Assembly (NCBI RefSeq): GCF_050947875.1
Contig: NC_134569.1
Coordinates: forward strand, 42,219,777-42,283,776
Reading direction: 5' to 3'
DNA: 64,000 nucleotides
From: Dermacentor variabilis
Lineage: Eukaryota > Arthropoda > Arachnida > Ixodida > Ixodidae
In this document: positions 1 to 11,674 of the stretch, in pieces
Layout: the number at the start of each line of letters is the position of its first letter
How positions within the stretch are numbered: the first letter of the stretch is position 1
Notes under the pieces: generated by a model
Seen by the model: the letters and a program-made list of their open reading frames with translations, nothing else
Told to the model about the DNA's origin: nothing
The model's database searches: none
Program-made: the position numbers and the translations under genes

Positions 1-1160
1 GTCGACTGGTTGCCTAATAGCTTCACGTTCTCGCGTCGAAACTCGGTAAGGGCTCTGGCGTAGTGGTCGAGCGCACTCTTCGGTTATTATGCTATGCTTT
101 GCAACTGGTGTTTGTCGAATCCTCGATGACATCGAAAAGCAGTCTTTGTATCGTCGGTGAAGACTTCTGATCTGTTGCTGCTTACTCATAGGAAGAGTTG
201 GATTCACGTCGAAGTCTGGTTCCGGGACTATGCTCATCGGGGTAGATGCGGCTGAATCCGAGAGGACAAAGGCATTGCTGGTTTCCACAATTTCCTCGAT
301 GTATGCGATTGTCGTGCCCTTGTTGATGTGCTTGAACTCTTGGCTGAAGTTGGTTAGCATAATTTCCACTTGCCCTCCGTGGAGTCGAGCGATCCCTCTT
401 GCGATGCAAATTTCACGGTCGAGCAGTAGATGTTGGTCGCCCTCGATGACGCCTTCTACGTCAGCGGGTGTTTCGGTGCCGACCGAAATAACAATGCTGG
501 AGCGAGGCGGGATGCTCACTTGATCTTCGAGCACACTCAAGGCGTGGTGACTACGACAGCTCTCCGGCGGTATCGCTTGATCTTGCGACAGCGTTATCGA
601 TTTCGACTTCAGGTCAATGACTGCGCCATGTTGATTCAGGAAGTCCATGCCGAGAATGACGTCTCGTGAACACTGTTGGAGGATAACGAAGGTGGCAGGG
701 TAAGTCCCATGAACGGTAATTCTTGCCGTGCAGATCCCAGTCGGCGTAATCAGGTGTCCTCCAGCGGTCCGAATTTGAGGGCCTTCCCATGCAGTCTTAA
801 CTTTCCTCAACAGGGCGGCGATGGGTCCACTCATGACGGAGTAATCGGCTCCTGTGTCTACTAAGGCGGTGACTGCATGGCCGTCGAGAAGCACGTCGAG
901 GTCGGTGGTTCTCTGTCTTGCGTTACAGTTAGGTCTAGGCGTCGGATCACGGCTGCGTCGTGTTGAACTGAAGTTGGAACGTCGCGTCGTCGAGTCGTCT
1001 TTCGTCGGTGTAGTCCTGGCTTCCTGATTTCGTCGGGACGGTGGCGTGTCGTTATTATGTCGTCTAGATGGTCTCTTCGTCGTCTTTGTAGGCAGCAGAG
1101 GATCTTCGTCAGTTTGACGAACAGCAACCGCACCTCCATCGGTTGCTGCTTTTAGTTTTC
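1..1160 (-). CDS. pol: Ty3/Gypsy pol, N-terminal part (protease), runs off the window
   Basis: The minus strand is open without a stop from 1332 down to base 1, in a frame -1 relative to gag. An aspartic protease is visible: the catalytic motif DTGADYS lies at 858-838, about 60 residues later comes ILGMDFLNQHG (near 660-625), typical of retropepsins of this family. The protein ends inside the window at REREAIRQPVD, just before the RT fingers, so RT, RNase H and integrase lie beyond base 1. The part before the protease (about 1150-900) is Arg/Thr/Ser-rich linker. There is no own start codon; production by -1 frameshift from gag is the usual arrangement and the overlap near 1152-1332 allows it, but I see no textbook slippery heptamer. 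Unlike gag upstream, this piece has no nonsense mutation. Confident for family, less so for the exact start. Confidence 0.85.
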
Positions 1161-2351
1161 CGGATATGGGCTGACGGACAGGCCCCGGGCTGGGCCAGTG
1201 TATGGTCGGCGCTATGGCGACAGGTAGCGGCCTGGTGACGGCGAACGGGAAGGTCGTCGAGGGCTCCACTGAGTGGCGACGAGGTAGTCGGCGATATCGC
1301 GAGGTCGTTGGCCAATCTGTGGCCGCGGCGCGTTAACGGCGAAACCTCGCAGTCCCATCTCCAGGTATGGGCATCGGCGGTACACATGGCTGGCTTCTCC
1401 GCAGTGGTAGCAGAGCGGGCTGTGGTCGGGGGCGCGCCAAACGTCAGTCTTCCTTGGAATGCCGCGTGGGTTGACGGGTTGGCGTGCTGGCGGCGGGGGT
1501 AGTGGCGGACGACGGAACTGTGTCGTCACTGGGCCCGGCCGTGGACGCGGAGGGGGAACGTGACGGCGGGCTACAGCGGCGTGTGTCATCGCTTGCGGCT
1601 GAGGCTGCGGCGATTCAGGGGCTACTCCGAGTTGTTGTTGGAGCTCCACACGCACGGCGTCGGCAATCGAAGTCACTTGAGGCTGCGATGACGGGAACAG
1701 CTTGTGTAGCTCCTCCCGCACGACCGCTCGGATAGTCTCGCGCAGGTCGTCGGTTGCCAGTGGCTAAACTCCCGCGTAGCTTGTCGAGTTCGGGCGGCGG
1801 TCGAATTGCCGGTTTCGCATCTCGAGTGTCTTCTCGATGCTGATGGCCTCGCGAAGAAACTCGTCGACAGTCTTTGGTGGGCTTCGTACCATTCCGGCAA
1901 AAAGTTCCTCCTTCCCACCACGCATGAGTATTCGGAGTTCCTTCTCCTCGGGCATTTCATGGTCGGCGTGGCGAAATAGACGGCTCATTTCTTCCGTAAA
2001 GATGGCAACATTCTCGTTTGGTAGCTGCACTCGGGCGTCCAGCATAGCTACGGCCCTCTCCTTGCGCACGACGCATGTAAAGGTGCGCAGGAAGCTGCTA
2101 CGGAACAGGTCCCACGTTGTCAAGGTCGACTCCCTGTTCTCAAACCACGTTCTGGCGGCGTCTTCTAAGGCGAAGTAGACATGCCGCAGCTTGTCGTCGG
2201 CGTCCAAGTTGTTGAATGTCGCAATTCGTTCGTAGGTCTCCAGCCATGATTCCGGGTCTTCAGTCGCTGCTCCATGGAAGGTCGGTGGGTCCCGAGGTTG
2301 TTGTAGGATAACGAGGGACGCTGGGGAAGCCATTGGGGTTGTCTTGACCAC
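1152..2351 (-). pseudogene. gag: Ty3/Gypsy gag with two in-frame stop codons
   Basis: Minus-strand frame starting at ATG 2351 (MVKTTPMASPAS). The first 195 residues carry a retrotransposon gag domain, with DPESWLETYER and the FLRTF and MSRLFRHADHEMPEE helices. A TAG at 1766-1764 interrupts, but the same frame continues (PLATDDLRETIRAVVREEL) into a Pro/Arg-rich tail with one zinc knuckle, CYHCGEASHVYRRCPY (C-x2-C-x4-H-x4-C), expected to bind the element's RNA. A second TAG at 1214-1212 interrupts again; the same frame then runs to TAA at 1154-1152, which I take as the original end. Two same-frame stops with otherwise continuous homology point to a dead or dying copy rather than a short gene. 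The LTR lies directly upstream. Confidence 0.85.
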
Positions 2352-2518
2352 GATCTTCTTTGTCGTCTCAGGTAGAAGTCCGTGCTCTGGGGCAGTCCTT
2401 GCAGTCTGCGGTTAGCACGCTGGTCTTGGGCGATGTTGATTTTGTCCTCGGGCTTCGGGCTTGGATCGCGGCTTTGCGGGGGCGTTCGGTACATGAACGC
2501 ACAAGCACCTCCACCAGA

Positions 2519-3203
2519 TGTCACGTGGTGGTGACGTTCAAGAATAATAATAATAATAATAATATATGGGGTTTTACGTGCCAAAACCACTTTCTGATTA
2601 TGAGGCACGCCGTAGTGGGGGACTCCGGAAATTTTGACCACCTGGGGTTCTTTAACGTGCACCTAAATCTAAGTACACGGGTGTTTTCGCATTTCGCCCC
2701 CATCGAAATGCGGCCGCCGTGGCCGGGATTCGATCCCGCGACCTCGTGCTCAGCAGCCTAACACCATAGCCACTCAGCAACCACGGCGGGTGACGTTCAA
2801 GAACGCAGTAGCAATACTGTGAAAGAAAAAAACTAACTTTTATTGGGCGAACTGTGCCCACAAAAGCAGGCCACACTTATAGCACAACGATAGCGGCGAA
2901 CACGGTCGGCGATCGTCGAAAATCTGATCAGCGGGTCAAGCGCGTCCGCTTTTATACAGCAGTCGTCGAATGTTCCAGACTTATCGTTCGGTCCCGCGTG
3001 CCTTTCACAAAGTTCTACACCATTCGCGTCACGCGATGAAATCAGATAACACAAGGTTCGGCGACAACAGACAGCCGGGTAGAAGCATCGATAACTTTCC
3101 AGAAACTTTGGATACATGCAGGCGCGTCCCGCGCTGTGCGATTACATTTGTTAGGCTGCGAAACGTGGTCGCCCGATAAAGATAAGTACACGTGTCAATA
3201 TCA
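2519..3203 (-). repeat. 5' LTR of the Gypsy element, with a SINE inside
   Basis: This block lies just upstream of gag on the minus strand and has LTR architecture: on that strand a TATAAAAG box (near 2950), then AATAAAAG as polyadenylation signal (near 2840), then the junction to the internal region. Read on the plus strand it starts TGTCACGTGG and ends CAATATCA, giving the usual TG...CA ends; the CA end is my best guess because the second LTR is outside the window. The sequence next to the junction, TGGTGGAGGTGCT on the minus strand, could be a primer-binding site. Without the 259 bp of SINE plus duplication the LTR would be about 425 bp. Confidence 0.6.
2545..2789 (-). mobile_element. Ruka-type tRNA-derived SINE, near complete
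   Basis: On the minus strand the element begins with a tRNA-like head holding an A-box-like TGGCTATGGTG and a B-box-like GGGATCGAATCCC, then a body with GCGAAATGCGAAAACACCCG and CCTCATAATCAGAAAGTGG, and ends in a (TAT)n tail of seven units. Internal promoter boxes allow pol III transcription; mobilisation would depend on a LINE. It sits in the Gypsy LTR between two identical 14-bp target-site duplications (GTGACGTTCAAGAA at 2531-2544 and 2790-2803). The recognition as Ruka rests on memory of the published tick SINE; the tRNA-SINE structure and duplication are read directly. Confidence 0.9.
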
Positions 3204-4779
3204 GTGTTTTCTACGCCTATGCAGTCCAATCAGCATTGTATCTCTTCCTCGTCGTATCTTCGTATTGCGGCAACTTCGCCAACTTTTATCCGGGTAAGAA
3301 CACAGCGGTTGCAAGGTAAATATACCTGGTAGCGAAGCTTCCATAGGAGCCCATACGTTGAAAACATGGCGGTCCATCGGCGCTTCATGGGGCTTAGCGC
3401 CATCTGTACGTGGTGGGGACACTTCCGGCGGAAGAAAAAATAATGTGACGCCGTGTCCGTTAAAAGCAGAAGTAACGTCATTTTGTTTTCGAAGGCGCGA
3501 AATTTGTTTTGTTGTCCTGCCTTTGGAGCTATATATTCAAATGCCCCGCCATTCGACTTGATGGGTGTTTCGAGCTTTCAGCGTGGAAAGCGATGCAGGA
3601 AAAGGCCAGCCGTACGGTTGTCGTAATCGCATCCCTGCGCAGAACATACTTTCTTTGGAGGCCGACGAAAGCTTTAGGTGTAGAGTGCTGATCCTATTGT
3701 CGGATGCCAAGCCCGTTGGCCAGCGCAGTCGCACGAAAACAACTACACAATTATCTGGCGGTCGTGACTCACTACTTTTGACTGAACAGATTAAGAAGCG
3801 ATGAAGCTACCCGCGTCACCAAATTCATACAAACTTCGACAAGCAAGAAAGCACAAACTGTGAGGGGGGCGTATTTTAACAGGTGAACTTTACGAGTGCG
3901 CCTTTCTGCCCACTTCAAGACGTGCATTGCATTGCGAGTGATAGTGGCGTCAACGCCCCCTGTAGCGATGGGCGCTGAAAAGAAATGCATTTATTAATAA
4001 TAATAAAATTAAATAAACTTGTATTTTCCTAACTGGTCACGAATATATAAAGTTGACTAGGAATTTTATTTTTTTTTTTCGTTGAACGAATCTAGCTGTG
4101 TCTCGTTTGAATGAAAGAACGCGCTTTTCTTTCCCGATGTTTGTTCCCTCCAAACATAGTCGCGCTTCTGTCGCTGCTCCCATAACCCCCCATGCTGATG
4201 TCGGTGACAATCTGTACTGACCCGCTTTTCGCCCGAAGCTTCGCGACCTATTTGAATCGACCTTGGCGGTTGTTCAAGAAGGACGCTCTGGTATGCTGCT
4301 AGAGAAGAGCGCGCTGAGACGCGGCGGTACGGGCCGTGCTCCTGGCGCTTCGCTTTGGGCGTGTCGACAAACGTGCAGTGTGCCGGACAGAGTAAAAACA
4401 CAGAATAATTAAAACGCAGAAATTTATACTTTACCTTGCATTAGCGCTCTATCTTAGTTACTACCATCGTTTTCCTGGTTCTTACTGCACCGAATGACCC
4501 GCAACTACCTTTCATCTAAGGGTCCGAACAGTTTTGGAAAGTGCATGTTTTATGCATGTGACATTTTAAAAAATTTATCGAATTGAATGTCATGTAACTT
4601 TCTGCGACATCATCAAGAGACTAGTTAACCGTCGTTTTCGCTCATGGGATGCTAACACCCAGACAGACAGCAGTACTCACTTTTGCACGCGATGTTGCAG
4701 GACGCTGGAAATTTAAAGCGCTATTAAGATGAGGTCGGCAGAAACCGCTATAACTTTTCTTTGCCCTCTTTCCAGCCCC
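3204..4779. other. Spacer, no gene recognised
   Basis: No reading frame with recognisable homology. A GC-richer block at about 3330-3560 contains purine/CpG-rich sequence that resembles dispersed tick repeats I have seen, but I cannot name it. From about 3990 the sequence becomes AT-rich with a T-run at 4067-4079. Confidence 0.4.
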
Positions 4780-4875
4780 TATAGCCCCCACCCCAGTGCA
4801 GAGTAACAAACCGAAAAAAAGGCCGCTCTGGTTAACCACCCTGTCTTTCCCCCATCTCTCTCTCTTCTGTTTTTT
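4780..4875 (+). repeat. 3'-end remnant of an I-clade LINE
   Basis: The stretch CCAGTGCAGAGTAACAAACC followed by CTGGTTAACCACCCTGTCTTTCCC and a CT-rich run matches the 3' untranslated end of the two I-clade LINE copies at about 14160-14235 and 16575-16640. No coding part is left, so this is an extremely 5'-truncated insertion. Confidence 0.6.
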
Positions 4876-7800
4876 CGTTCATTTTCGTGTCATCTGAGTG
4901 TTACCAGCCGCTAGAACCCATTCCACAAAGGAACAATGATCGCCACCATCTGTAGACGACGTACTATTGTACAAATCTAGATCAGGCGAAGAGAATGCGA
5001 CAACTTCTATAACCTATCATATATTTTTCATAATTACGTTCGCAAAATTCGCAAATGTCGTCTTACTTTTTCGTTCCCACTTGATGCAGAGCGCTTTGTG
5101 CACAAGAGAAGTGCTGACACCTACTCCTACGTCCTACTGTAATTCACTCTTCAATACATGCAACTACGGAGCAACACAAGCCGTGGTATTAAGTTTATAA
5201 ATTATTTTTTCCACACAGTGTAACAGAGCAAACGCGTACGGCGATGCTATACCATTTGAATAGGTTAGAGGAACCAATGAAATTGAAAACCAATATCGTT
5301 GCAATTCACCAAACGGAGACCTTCGCCGGTAACATATTCGCTCTTCGTCAAAAAAATTCGTCAAATTTTATCGCCCATATACAGTCTCGTTTTTGCCACT
5401 CTATGAGCACTGCGTCAAATTTTAGATGAATAAGTAATGCTTTGTCAGGCGCGGCCTGACGAAGCGTTACTTATTGTGACTGTATAAATGTGACTGTCTC
5501 GCTGTCAAAACGGCATTAATGTCCACACTATTTTTCGCACTTGTAAATATGGACATCAATATTTTTTACCATGCTAGGTTCCTTGTTTTAATGCGTAGAA
5601 CTGATTTCATTTCGCAGTGTTGGTATCAGCAGACTGGCTTTCAGATGTAGTAGAAGTAATGGATAGAAAATAGGAAGATAACAGCAATCCACCAATAAAA
5701 TGATCAAATCGAAGCTTCGCTATGAAATGTGATAAGCCGTGTGGCACGGCACGCGTAAAGCACCAGCTCAAGAGGAAAAAACAAACCACGATAAGGAAAA
5801 TCGCAGTCATCATCTCCGACGAAGCGCGCTCAATTTCACATTGTTACCTCTCACAACAGCCACCTCTATTTGCCAGCGTGATTTTCCTCGCGCTTCTTCC
5901 TGTCTCTTTCATCTTCAGTTACCTCATTGAGCGGGTACCGGCGCACCTTTTTGTTTTATATCTGGCACGTATTTAGTTACCCCGTATGCCTAGCGATGTC
6001 CTTTCGTTCCATCTTGCTCACTTCTTTGGCTATCCCTCTAGCCGCTTCTACGCGTTCTTCGCGACGCCTTTCTTCCTCATTTCAGTGTCTTGCATTTTTC
6101 TCTGCATTTGCCTGCTTTTCTGAGACAGGCACGAGGCGGGGGCAGGTAATGACCGGACATGTGTAATGGATGGGGCGTGCCTGCTTTCTCCGCCATTTAT
6201 GGCTCTTCCACTCCTCCCCGGATTTTGTCTTCGCTCCTTTTACTAGCCCTCTTTATTCATCAATCCCACGCCCCCAAACCGCCCACGTCCTTCGTCATCC
6301 AACACCCCCGCGATTACCCTCCCTCGCCCATAGCCATTAAGTTCGTGTAGCTTCTTTTCAGCAGGCTCGTTCCGCGGGCGGTACATCACATGCCTACGGC
6401 TGTCTCTAACCATCGTGCATGATGTGCTTTCTGCGCCCTGATCTACTTCTCGCCACCGTCAGAGCTGCTCCCCAATTTCAATCGGTGTGTGGCCGTTCTT
6501 TCTTTTTAAGTTTTACGTTACCGTTGTTCCTTTAGTCTTCGATTTTTTTCGTTAGCACTCCGCCTCAGCAAAGAGCATGTGCTCTCGTTAGGCAACGGGA
6601 GCCTGAAGGCTGTCGTCGTACCACCATAGTTTTCCTCTCCAATCTCACCTGAGGTGTACGCTGCCAATCTTTATCCGCTTCTATAGTCATCGTACCCGCC
6701 TTATCGCTCTCTCCTTATCGTTTCCTCGGAAAACGCAGCACCTTTCGCTTTGTGGAATCACCTCTCTCTCTCATCTAGGCCCGCGATCCTGATCTCACAC
6801 TGGGGACTCGAGTCGCCAGGCAGGCTCGGGACGGCTGGCAGACAGACTCGCAGAGTGGCCGGGCATTGCAGCGCGATTCGAGAGCAGCACACCGCCACCT
6901 CGAGAAAGAAATGATTTGCCACAGACGTGCCAGCAATCTGGCACGCTCGCTGTCTCAACTCGGCAATAAGCGATGCGGCTGGGTTGCCGATCGTCGGTGC
7001 GCTTAGCTGCTGCCGCTTCGTACAACCAGCATTTTCTTTTTCTTGTCTTCCATGCGCGTGCTCCCAGCGTACTTTCCACACCATGCCTTTCGGCTTTCCT
7101 TCCACGACCTGAGAGCTTTTCTTCCTGTTTTCTTCATTTTTTTCAACTTGCTTAGGCAGACTGTAGCCGCAGCCATTTCGTCCGCTCCGTGCTCGATTTC
7201 ATTTCTCCCCGCGGGAAAAAAGGCGCCGTCCCAGACGGCATTCGACCGCGGTCGACTGCGGTCGTAAATTCATTGGGAGCGAAATCCGGGCTTGGAGGGC
7301 GAATGAATGCGCTCCGCGGCGTATACTGCACAGTCAGCTCTGTTTCGGACGTTTCAGCTACCGCTTTAAACGCGCACCGCGCACATTGGAGCTGGCCCGT
7401 TTTCTTCAGACGTGCATTTGCTGAAGACACAATAACCGACTCGTTATTAAGACTTTAGCGCTTTGCGCCCCTCACGCCACCCGGAGCGTGCGTGTCGACA
7501 GTCAACGAAAATCGGTCGCCACGGTGCACCATATATGGCTGTGGCTCTCAGTGGCTCGTACTCTGGTAAAAAGTTATTGGATTTTGCTCTTGCTGCAAGA
7601 AACATTTACCCGCCTCGCTAAGAAATTTGTACAAGGCGGCGAATACGCGTCTTTGTCTTAAGTATAAAAATATAAATTATAAATGTTAACGAAGAAAATG
7701 AAGTGCCCCTCTTCGATCAAAGACATTAATAAGGCAAATGTTCTTCCTTGTTGAAGATAGCAGGATTCTCAATGTCGCACTGTTCTTTTTTTTTATAGAT

Positions 7801-9899
7801 AACTGGCGAACGCTGTCTTCATCGTCTGCCATCGAACGCTGTCATCTCATCGTCTGCCATGATTGACGCTGTGATCACGCTTGAAACATTCATATATTGT
7901 GCGGTGCTTCGTGGCCACTCGTCTCGGCTTCGTGTAGACGAAAGCAGGACATGCGTTAACAAGGAATTTGGCGAAATATATCTTTGTGGACAAAATAATC
8001 GAAGAGCTCACGACCGGAACATTCTCAGCTAAATGTCTTCCAGGTACAGGTATGCATAACTGCTAACTCAAAGAAAGAAGATAACCAGGAGAATCCTTTA
8101 GTGAAATCGCAAGTCCAAAGGATAAAGTAAAACTAAAAGTGCTGAAAAAAAAATTCATGCGGTGCCACTCCTAAAGAATGGTTTTTTCCTTATACCGTAC
8201 ATCGCATTGCGTAAGCAAGACGTGTCCGCCGACAGCTTTACGCGACGGCGCGTTTGTGGTTATCAGAGACACGTCTGCCGCAGACATCCTGCGATCAACC
8301 AGTAAACCACTGACCTAACGCGTCGTACCCTCGCAATATAATTGCGTGCAGTGTGCATTTGCCGTTGTCCGTCATTCAAACGAATGCTTGCCCGGCCAAG
8401 TGTGCCGTTGCAGTGTAGACGCCGTGGTGGCCGCGAAACGATCCCCAAGAGCGAAATATTTTCTCGCGCCTGGCTGACACAAGCCGCAAAGGCCTTGAGG
8501 GCGAGAATATTCTATGCCGTGACATCCGGTGTAATAATTTCTTGCTCTTCCGCTGTTACGTTTTTTTTTTCAGCGTGACAGATTTATCGTACATAACTCT
8601 CGTTTTTCTTAAGTCATGTATAGGGGTCACAACATTTTCGGTGCAGCTATTCGTTTGTGTCAGACCCCTTCATTCAGCTCTGCCTACAAACTTCGTTGAG
8701 TGCAGTGCCACGTTGGATAACGGCGACAGAAAGTCCGGCGAATGGCGTCAATTTTCTCTGGCCTACCATGATGTCGATCACTCGCTAAACCGCAACTAGC
8801 TTTTTTTATTCTTTTGACATGCTAGTAGTTCGTGGGCACAAATAAGTCGCCTACTACTCCTTAGGTCCTGAACAAGTTGTAAAGTTGCATAGTTAATTTT
8901 GTAACTTTGGCACACGGTATTGCAGGAGAAAGAGCAGAGTAACTTCATCATCAAAAAAAAAAAATCACGGAGACAAGAGCAAACTATTTCAACTTTGTCA
9001 GTCTCTCCCTCTTTCTCTCTCTTTCTCTGTTTTTTTGTTTTGCGTTTGTCTTCGAAGACGTGAAGAATGCCGCTCCCATCGTGAAGAAATCGCACTCATC
9101 GGGGATAACTGAACATAAATTGACAGTTTTGCCAGCCTGGCATATCACCTGTAATCCTAGAAGCATCTCGAAAGTTCTCAAAGTTAATTTTGAGGTTGCA
9201 CGCCTATCAAGATAAGAATAATCAAGATATGACAGTGCGGTGGGCTGTACAGTTGTTGCTCTTGATTGCAATATAACTTACAATACTTGGACATCAGCGC
9301 TCACTTTACTTGCGTAGCCCAGGCAAGGACCATGCCCCTCATCTAGTCACCATTACGCACGCGCACTCCCCTTTGACAGCCTGGCAGCTGTCGCCATCGT
9401 TACAGGCTACGTGGTTGCATGCTACGACAGCGGTTCAGGGTTCTTCGATTTTTTACTTCGCCAATTGAGAGGGGAAGGAGGACAGTTATCTTTGCCAATG
9501 CCTCCGCCTCGTTATCAGAATAAACGCCGCACGCAACAGCCGCGTCAAATCAGGGAGGAGCTTAGCGCCGATCCTAACTCTCTTGCATGCGTAATCATGC
9601 GAACGACAATCAAAATTTGGAGTCGGATATCTCGGAGCACAGACATGCTAGAAGAATTCTTCTAACTGATACTGTGCAGAAACACGTCTGTCTCTAACTT
9701 TTCAATACAAACATACCCACTTACTGCAGTCAACAAAAATATAATTTTTCAATTTTAGTTAGTTGCACTGTTTACAGCGATAATTGTCCTCTCATTTTGT
9801 GTCCCCCTGGCCACATAACTTATTTGCACAGGTGGTCCTCGCGGGGGTCCCAGTGTCTCATTTTAAGAAAAAAAATGAACATTAATTTTGAACACCCTG
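4876..9899. other. Spacer with hairpin, GC-rich block and a possible mariner-like end
   Basis: No coding sequence recognised in about 5 kb. A strong hairpin lies at 5429-5475 (separate entry). About 6000-7460 is CT- and CpG-rich with several overlapping frames on both strands, none convincing; it could hold a promoter or first exon but nothing proves it. A short direct repeat (CGAACGCTGTC...CATCGTCTGCCAT) occurs twice at 7807-7860. At 9880-9899 the sequence ends in GAACACCCTG followed by TA, as mariner-like transposon ends do in many arthropods. Confidence 0.4.
5429..5475 (+). other. Strong hairpin, 22-bp arms and 3-base loop
   Basis: Arms 5429-5450 and 5454-5475 are complementary with loop GCG (5451-5453). 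Only two positions are not Watson-Crick; in a plus-strand transcript both become G-U pairs, so the RNA stem would be continuous over 22 bp, whereas a minus-strand transcript would have A-C mismatches. The loop is too short for an ordinary microRNA precursor. Confidence 0.75.
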
Positions 9900-11674
9900 T
9901 ATTATTAACATGTTCTTTCCAATTCAATTTTTTATCCCTTACTGCACTGAAATACTTAAACTTGGAAACGCGCTCAAGTGGCTTGCTGTTAAGAGGAAGC
10001 TTTAGCTCGGATGCTCATATCTAAACTCACTTAAAAGGAGAATTCGTTTTTCTTGGCACCCACTGCACCAAATTTGACAAGGTTTGTTGCATTTAAAAGG
10101 AAAACACAAAATCTAGTGACTGTTGGTTTGGAATTTCTGATTTAGGTCGTCAATTTTTAAAAAAAATTGGCAAAAATTGCAAATTTTCAAAAAACGAAAC
10201 TATCAAGTTTACAACTCTGTAACTCAGCAACGAAAATGATAATACAATTCTGTGAATTTCATCTAATACTACATCTAAAGCGGACAAAATTTATATGTTT
10301 CACATGAATAAAAAAATTTAGCATTATGGAAATACAGCTCTTGCAGAAACCTTGTAAACAAAGTAACAAATTCACGCAAAATATAAAATGACGTATCAAA
10401 TTTGTCCACGTTCAATTAGGTAATGGATTCCGTTTACAGAATTGAGATATCTGTTTTTTGTGCAGAGCTATGAATCTGTGAACTTCGTGCTTCTATTTTT
10501 TCAAACTTTCGAATTTTGAAAATATTTTTAACAAATTCGGGACCTAAATAGAAATTCCGCGACCAGCAGTCACTATAATTTAACTTTCTCTCTCAAATGC
10601 AACATATTTCATTAAAATCGCTCCAGGGGTTATCTCAGAATAACGTTTTCGCGTTTTTACATGTATTTGAATAGGCCGCGTCGGAGTTGGGCCCGAGCTA
10701 AAGCTTCCTCTTAATATGCAAATTCAGAAGACAATAATCTAGACTTTTTCTGCTGGAGTGAAATATCACGTATTTAGTTTTGCCAGTATATAAAATTAGT
10801 TTGTTACGACAGAACCACGTGCCAACTGCTGCTAACTCTGTCATTATTTGTTCTTTTCAGTATAAAGAGAGAGTTTCGTCGAAAAATTAATGCAGTGTCG
10901 TCAGCATACACTATAATTTTGCACGACAGAGCAGATGGTAGGTCATTTATGTATAAGGAGAACAGTGTAAGACCTAGTACGATCCCTAGGGCTAACCCAC
11001 AGATAATATTTCTAAATTCGGAGGTTATGTGGTTGAATACAACACATTGTTTCCGATCTGTGAGGTATCTAGAAAAGAATTGAAGTCTCTTGTTAACAAA
11101 GCCGTAAGATTCTAACTTTCTTTAGTAATATGCAATGCGATATTGAATCGAATGCTTTCTTTATGTCCAAGAAAACGGCGACGGCTGTTTCCTTGTTATG
11201 GAGTACTGAGTTGACTAACTGCGCCAGAGTAAAGACAACTGTGGTTGTCGACCTATTGATAATGAAACAATGTTATTCAGCACAGATTATTGCATTTTCG
11301 TTAAGAAAGCGACAAAGACGAGATCTAACTATTCTTACAAAAAGGTTATTCACAATTCCAAGTACTAAGATGGGTCGATAACTACTCGGGTTTTCTCGGT
11401 CACCAGAAATGTATATAGGGACCACTCTCGAAATCTTTAGTATGCTTGGGTAAGAGCCACTATGCAGGGCGTTGTTTATGATGGGGCAAAGTGGCTCTGA
11501 GAGAAGGTCTATATTTTACTTATTATGTGCCCAGGAATATTGTCATGGCCGATGACTTTAATCCTCGGGATTTTTAGGATTTCTGATCTAATTTCCTCAC
11601 CAGTAACGCTTGCGAGCTGGGAGAAGAACGTTGTTTGAGTATCGGTTGACTTTTTTGCGAAATGATATGTGTAC
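9900..11674 (-). pseudogene. CR1/L2-like LINE, RT part (3' half of a split copy)
   Basis: Read on the minus strand from 11674: FAKKSTDTQTTFFSQLAS, then VTGEEIRSEILKIPR, a GHDNIPGHI segment (counterpart of the PGPDGIP motif), later VFLDIKKAFDSISH (motif A with Asp), a decayed GLALGIVLGLTLFSLYIND (motif B region, PQG lost) and IVYADDTALIF (motif C, YADD near 10880). The thumb follows as TWFCRNKLILYTGKTKYVIF, is cut by the foldback element at 9993-10710, and resumes as PLERVSKFKYFSAVRDKKLN. Several stops and frameshifts: inactive. The upstream endonuclease half of the same copy is at 16657-17480, on the far side of an I-clade LINE insertion. Confidence 0.8.
9993..10710. mobile_element. 718-bp foldback element with TTAA target duplications
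   Basis: Perfect 18-bp terminal inverted repeats, GAGGAAGCTTTAGCTCGG at 9993-10010 and its reverse complement at 10693-10710, flanked by TTAA at 9989-9992 and 10711-10714. TTAA duplications are the mark of piggyBac-type transposition. Beyond the terminal repeats the whole element is a diverged inverted duplication: GTTGCATTT, AGTGACTG, GGAATTTCT, TTTAGGTC, CAATTCTGT and GGACAAA occur in the same order in the left arm (10080-10295) and in the reverse complement of the right arm (10600-10400). No transposase is encoded, so it must be mobilised in trans. It interrupts the thumb of a LINE reverse transcriptase, whose frame is readable on both sides. Confidence 0.85.

Noticed and set aside
2700..2789. 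Functional tRNA gene on the minus strand
   Set aside because: A- and B-box-like sequences exist but no full cloverleaf with acceptor stem; it is the head of the SINE.
5429..5475. microRNA precursor
   Set aside because: A 3-base loop and a total length of 47 bases do not fit an animal pre-miRNA.
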